64,000 nucleotides of DNA from Calothrix sp. C42_A2020_038 (GTDB lineage: Bacteria > Cyanobacteriota > Cyanobacteriia > Cyanobacteriales > Nostocaceae). The notes below the pieces were generated by a model. That model ran no database searches. It saw only the letters and a list, made by a program, of their open reading frames with translations, and was not told the origin of the DNA. The stretch covers positions 124,001 through 188,000 of the forward strand of contig JACYLQ010000027.1 of NCBI GenBank assembly GCA_015272395.1. The letters run 5' to 3'. Position numbers and translations under genes: made by a program. Below, piece after piece: positions 61,896-64,000 of this stretch (position 1 is its first letter; every line of letters starts with the position of its first letter).

Positions 61896-62684
61896 AATTT
61901 TTAGGATTCCTTCGGTTATTGGTCTTGTCTGGTGAGGAGCTGTGTTTCAAGCTGCAATTAGCTATATCTTTTTTAAATCTCTCTAGTTTGAATTAAGAAT
62001 TCTTGTTAGTCAATGCAATTTGTATCACATATCGCTCCTTTGCTTGCTTTTTTTGTACCCATACTCAGTTTTGACGAGTGATTTTTACCCTGGCGCCCCC
62101 AGCTGCAATTAAGGTAAACCATAACTATTATTCAGTTTTTACGATTCTATACAATGAAGTTTTTGTAAGAACTTGCTGGAGCTTTTCAAAAGTTTTTACA
62201 TCAACTTGATATTAACGTCAACAACAGTTTTTGTTTTTACATTTTATCTGGTATTTATACGTAAGTAATAACGCTGAAGCAATTTTAATTAGAGTCATAC
62301 CAGAGCCATCTACATTACTACTACGTAAAAATACTAAATGTATGATTTGTTCATTTGGAAAAAATAGAGATAATTGGGTAAAGAAACTAGGGGACAGACA
62401 ATAAACAACTGTATCGGCATAAATGAAACTTTTTTTAAAGCACCTGAGCAATCTTTTATGACTTCAAAGATGGTTAAGTAGTGTTTGAGGGTAGTTCATA
62501 CAGTTATTAACTGACCACCTCTAAAATATTCTAGTTCCCTGAAAAATCAAAGAACCAAGATAAAGGAGAAAGTGAGTTACGCTACAAGAAATGTAAAGTA
62601 TTAATAAACTGAGAGGCATTGAATCAGGAAAATAGAGTTTACAATTATTAAGAATGAAATTAACCCTTATTTTGACATCCTCCT
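61896..62684. other. Long intergenic region upstream of ndhM and the short regulator
   Basis: About 790 bases with no convincing gene. An open frame on the minus strand (62218-62451) has an unconvincing product and is not called. The left part should carry the promoter of the short protein gene. The right part near 62560-62684 leads to ndhM. No repeats or RNA genes recognised. Confidence 0.45.
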
Positions 62685-63038
62685 ATGGACGACAAAGCAA
62701 TACTGCTCAAGTCAACAACCCGACATATCCGTATTTTTGCCGCAGAGTTAGACAAAGATGGCGAGCTGGTTCCTAGTAACCAAGTCTTAACAATGGACGT
62801 TGACCCCGATAACGAATTCAACTGGAGTGAGGATGCCCTACAAAAGGTTTACCGTAAATTTGATGAATATGTCGAAGCATCAAGCGGCACCGACCTCACC
62901 GACTATAACCTCCGCCGTATTGGTTCAGATTTAGAACACTTTATTCGTTCGCTATTACAAAAAGGCGAAATTAGTTATAACCTCAATGCACGTGTTACTA
63001 ACTACAGCATGGGGCTTCCGCGCGTTGAAGCACAGTGA
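62685..63038 (+). CDS. ndhM: NAD(P)H-quinone oxidoreductase subunit M (NdhM)
   Basis: A 117-residue subunit of the cyanobacterial NDH-1 complex. The conserved [41 protein letters not shown] and [30 protein letters not shown] segments define NdhM. It is a peripheral hydrophilic subunit that helps dock ferredoxin and assemble the peripheral arm of NDH-1 in thylakoids, serving cyclic electron flow and respiration. Length fits the family. It stands alone, followed by heptamer and AGACGCGAT palindrome repeats. The start is preceded by CTCCT rather than a Shine-Dalgarno site. Confidence 0.96.
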   Translation: MDDKAILLKSTTRHIRIFAAELDKDGELVPSNQVLTMDVDPDNEFNWSEDALQKVYRKFDEYVEASSGTDLTDYNLRRIGSDLEHFIRSLLQKGEISYNLNARVTNYSMGLPRVEAQ

Positions 63039-63080
63039 GTTAGGAGGATTAGAGACGCGATTGATCGCGTCTCTACAAGT
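63036..63080. repeat. Heptamer and AGACGCGATT palindrome
   Basis: GAGTTAGGAGG followed by GAGACGCGAT-tg-ATCGCGTCTC (63050-63072), a near-perfect hairpin. A close relative of the palindrome at 262-283. It sits directly after ndhM. Confidence 0.8.
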
Positions 63081-63229
63081 CAAGATTCATAACTTTGACA
63101 CTCTACCCTCTGAAGAGAGGTAGATTCTCTAAAACTTGCTTAAAAGGAATAGTCAAACCCGCTTTAAAAAAACGGGGCTACCAAGCTCCCGAATATTTTA
63201 CGTGTTCCTGATAACTCCTAACTTTTACG

Positions 63230-64000
63230 ATGCTTAGATTTTTTTTTGCTCTAGCTTTAATCTCACTACTAATTGGCTCTCAAAGCAAAGTCACTGAACT
63301 GACAGGACGAGCAATTTTATTGGCTGATACATTTGCCCCTGGTTATACAAGTGGACAGTTTAAAAAAACTAACCGTACTACACCCTTTGTAAACACTCAA
63401 CCAGTACAAGGGTTTTCTGCTGTTGAGTTTGGACCGAAACCAGGTACGTTTTATGTGATCTCAGATAACGGGTTTGGAGCAAAAACTAATTCTTGGGATT
63501 ATATACTTCGTGTTTACGCGGTTGAACCAGATTTTTCCACAGGCAAAGTATATCCTGTTGATTTTCAAACTGGAGAACGAATTGCTTGGTTTAGTCGCCG
63601 GAGCTTTATTGAACTTAATGACCGAAATCTTCAAGCTAATTTTTCAATTATTGCAGAACAAATAAACTATCCTGGAAGTAATATTGCTGTTTCCCCTTTG
63701 ATCAAAGCTAATCGCTTGCTGACAGGTGGTGATTTTGATCCTGAGTCTTTCCGTCGTAATTCCGATGGTACTTTTTGGGTGGGAGATGAGTTTGGTCCAT
63801 TTTTACTGCATTTCGGACAAGCAGGGGAATTGTTAGAACCACCGATACCACTGCCAAATTTTTTGCGGATTGGTCAATTGGACATTGTTAGATCGCCCGA
63901 TAATCCAGATTTAGCTTCTCTAGAAGATGATAAGCGAACTACCCTCATCAATTTAGGTGGCTCCAAAGGCTTTGAGGGTTTAGCGATTAACCCTAGCAGG
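63230..64000 (+). CDS. Esterase-like phytase-family protein, 5' part
   Basis: The first 257 codons of a gene cut by the window end, no stop codon within it. It begins MLRFFFALALISLLIGSQS, a signal peptide with probable export. The mature part has the beta-propeller-like phytase repeats of the esterase-like family: GFSAVEFGPKPGTFYVISDNGFGAK, then GGDFDPESFRRNSDGTFWVGDEFGPFLLHF, typical of PF13449. These enzymes are believed to cleave phosphate or ester bonds in the periplasm or medium. It is preceded by a heptamer AACTCCTAAC next to the start. The C-terminal catalytic part lies outside the window. Confidence 0.88.
   Translation, partial: MLRFFFALALISLLIGSQSKVTELTGRAILLADTFAPGYTSGQFKKTNRTTPFVNTQPVQGFSAVEFGPKPGTFYVISDNGFGAKTNSWDYILRVYAVEPDFSTGKVYPVDFQTGERIAWFSRRSFIELNDRNLQANFSIIAEQINYPGSNIAVSPLIKANRLLTGGDFDPESFRRNSDGTFWVGDEFGPFLLHFGQAGELLEPPIPLPNFLRIGQLDIVRSPDNPDLASLEDDKRTTLINLGGSKGFEGLAINPSR

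Noticed and set aside
62218-62451. A 77-residue frame on the minus strand upstream of ndhM
   Set aside because: Product is of low complexity with a polar-basic end, no ribosome-binding site and no similarity to known small proteins.
1-64000. CRISPR array or tRNA gene
   Set aside because: No regularly spaced repeat with unique spacers and no T-loop/anticodon pattern was found on either strand; repeats present are heptamer tandem tracts and MITE-like palindromes.

Overview
The window is chromosomal DNA from a filamentous, probably heterocyst-forming cyanobacterium (Nostocales type). The evidence is a complete phycocyanin operon (cpcB-A-C-C-D-E-F) with a CpcS-type lyase upstream, the cyanobacterial alkane genes, ndhM, a carotenoid-binding CTDH protein, many intergenic heptamer repeats, and close similarity of most proteins to Nostoc/Anabaena families as I remember them. 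Base composition is AT-rich. There is no rRNA or tRNA gene, CRISPR array, prophage or transposase gene that I can see. Small palindromic MITE-like elements are common.

Layout. 0-2.3 kb: alkane synthesis on the minus strand (ado, aar, start of accA). 2.4-9.6 kb: an orphan sugar-type ABC permease, several unknowns, a probable pseudo-hydrolase, and ftsE. 9.7-14.2 kb: a WecG-type glycosyltransferase, a NarL-type regulator, and a REC-GAF-PP2C phosphatase joined to an RsbW-like kinase. 14.4-17.3 kb: CTDH, queG, a HAD phosphatase and an acidic protein. 17.6-21.5 kb: a MacA/MacB-like tripartite exporter. 21.8-27.6 kb: N-acylglucosamine 2-epimerase, a large AT-rich unknown coiled-coil membrane protein, a NahK-like sugar kinase and a DOMON-like protein. 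27.8-38.6 kb: cysH, a divergent MetK, then a metal-transport-like locus with a DUF5132 protein, a possible 36-residue protein, a P2-type ATPase that lacks its phosphorylated Asp, an SRPBCC protein, a methyltransferase and a P1B-type ATPase without CPC. 38.8-47.2 kb: FAD oxidoreductase, CAP protein, aminotransferase, TPR glycosyltransferase, a second NarL-type regulator and several stress proteins. 47.7-54.1 kb: phycocyanin genes. 54.4-64 kb: recJ, ydcF-like, ctp protease, glycosyltransferase, a response regulator, a short conserved protein, ndhM and the start of a phytase-like esterase.

How genes work together: ADO and AAR turn acyl-ACP into alkanes, next to the fatty-acid gene accA. CpcS/CpcE/CpcF load bilin on CpcA and CpcB, which the three linkers build into rods. 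The PP2C/RsbW pair looks like a partner-switching signalling module. The most unusual locus is 30.0-38.6 kb: two P-type ATPases, one of them predicted to be catalytically dead, sit near a single-TM DUF5132 protein in what may be a membrane metal-handling platform. Genome-wide style: GGCGCC and CGCGCG are strongly over-represented while the usual HIP1 octamer seems absent, and several MITE-like elements lie exactly at gene 3' ends.
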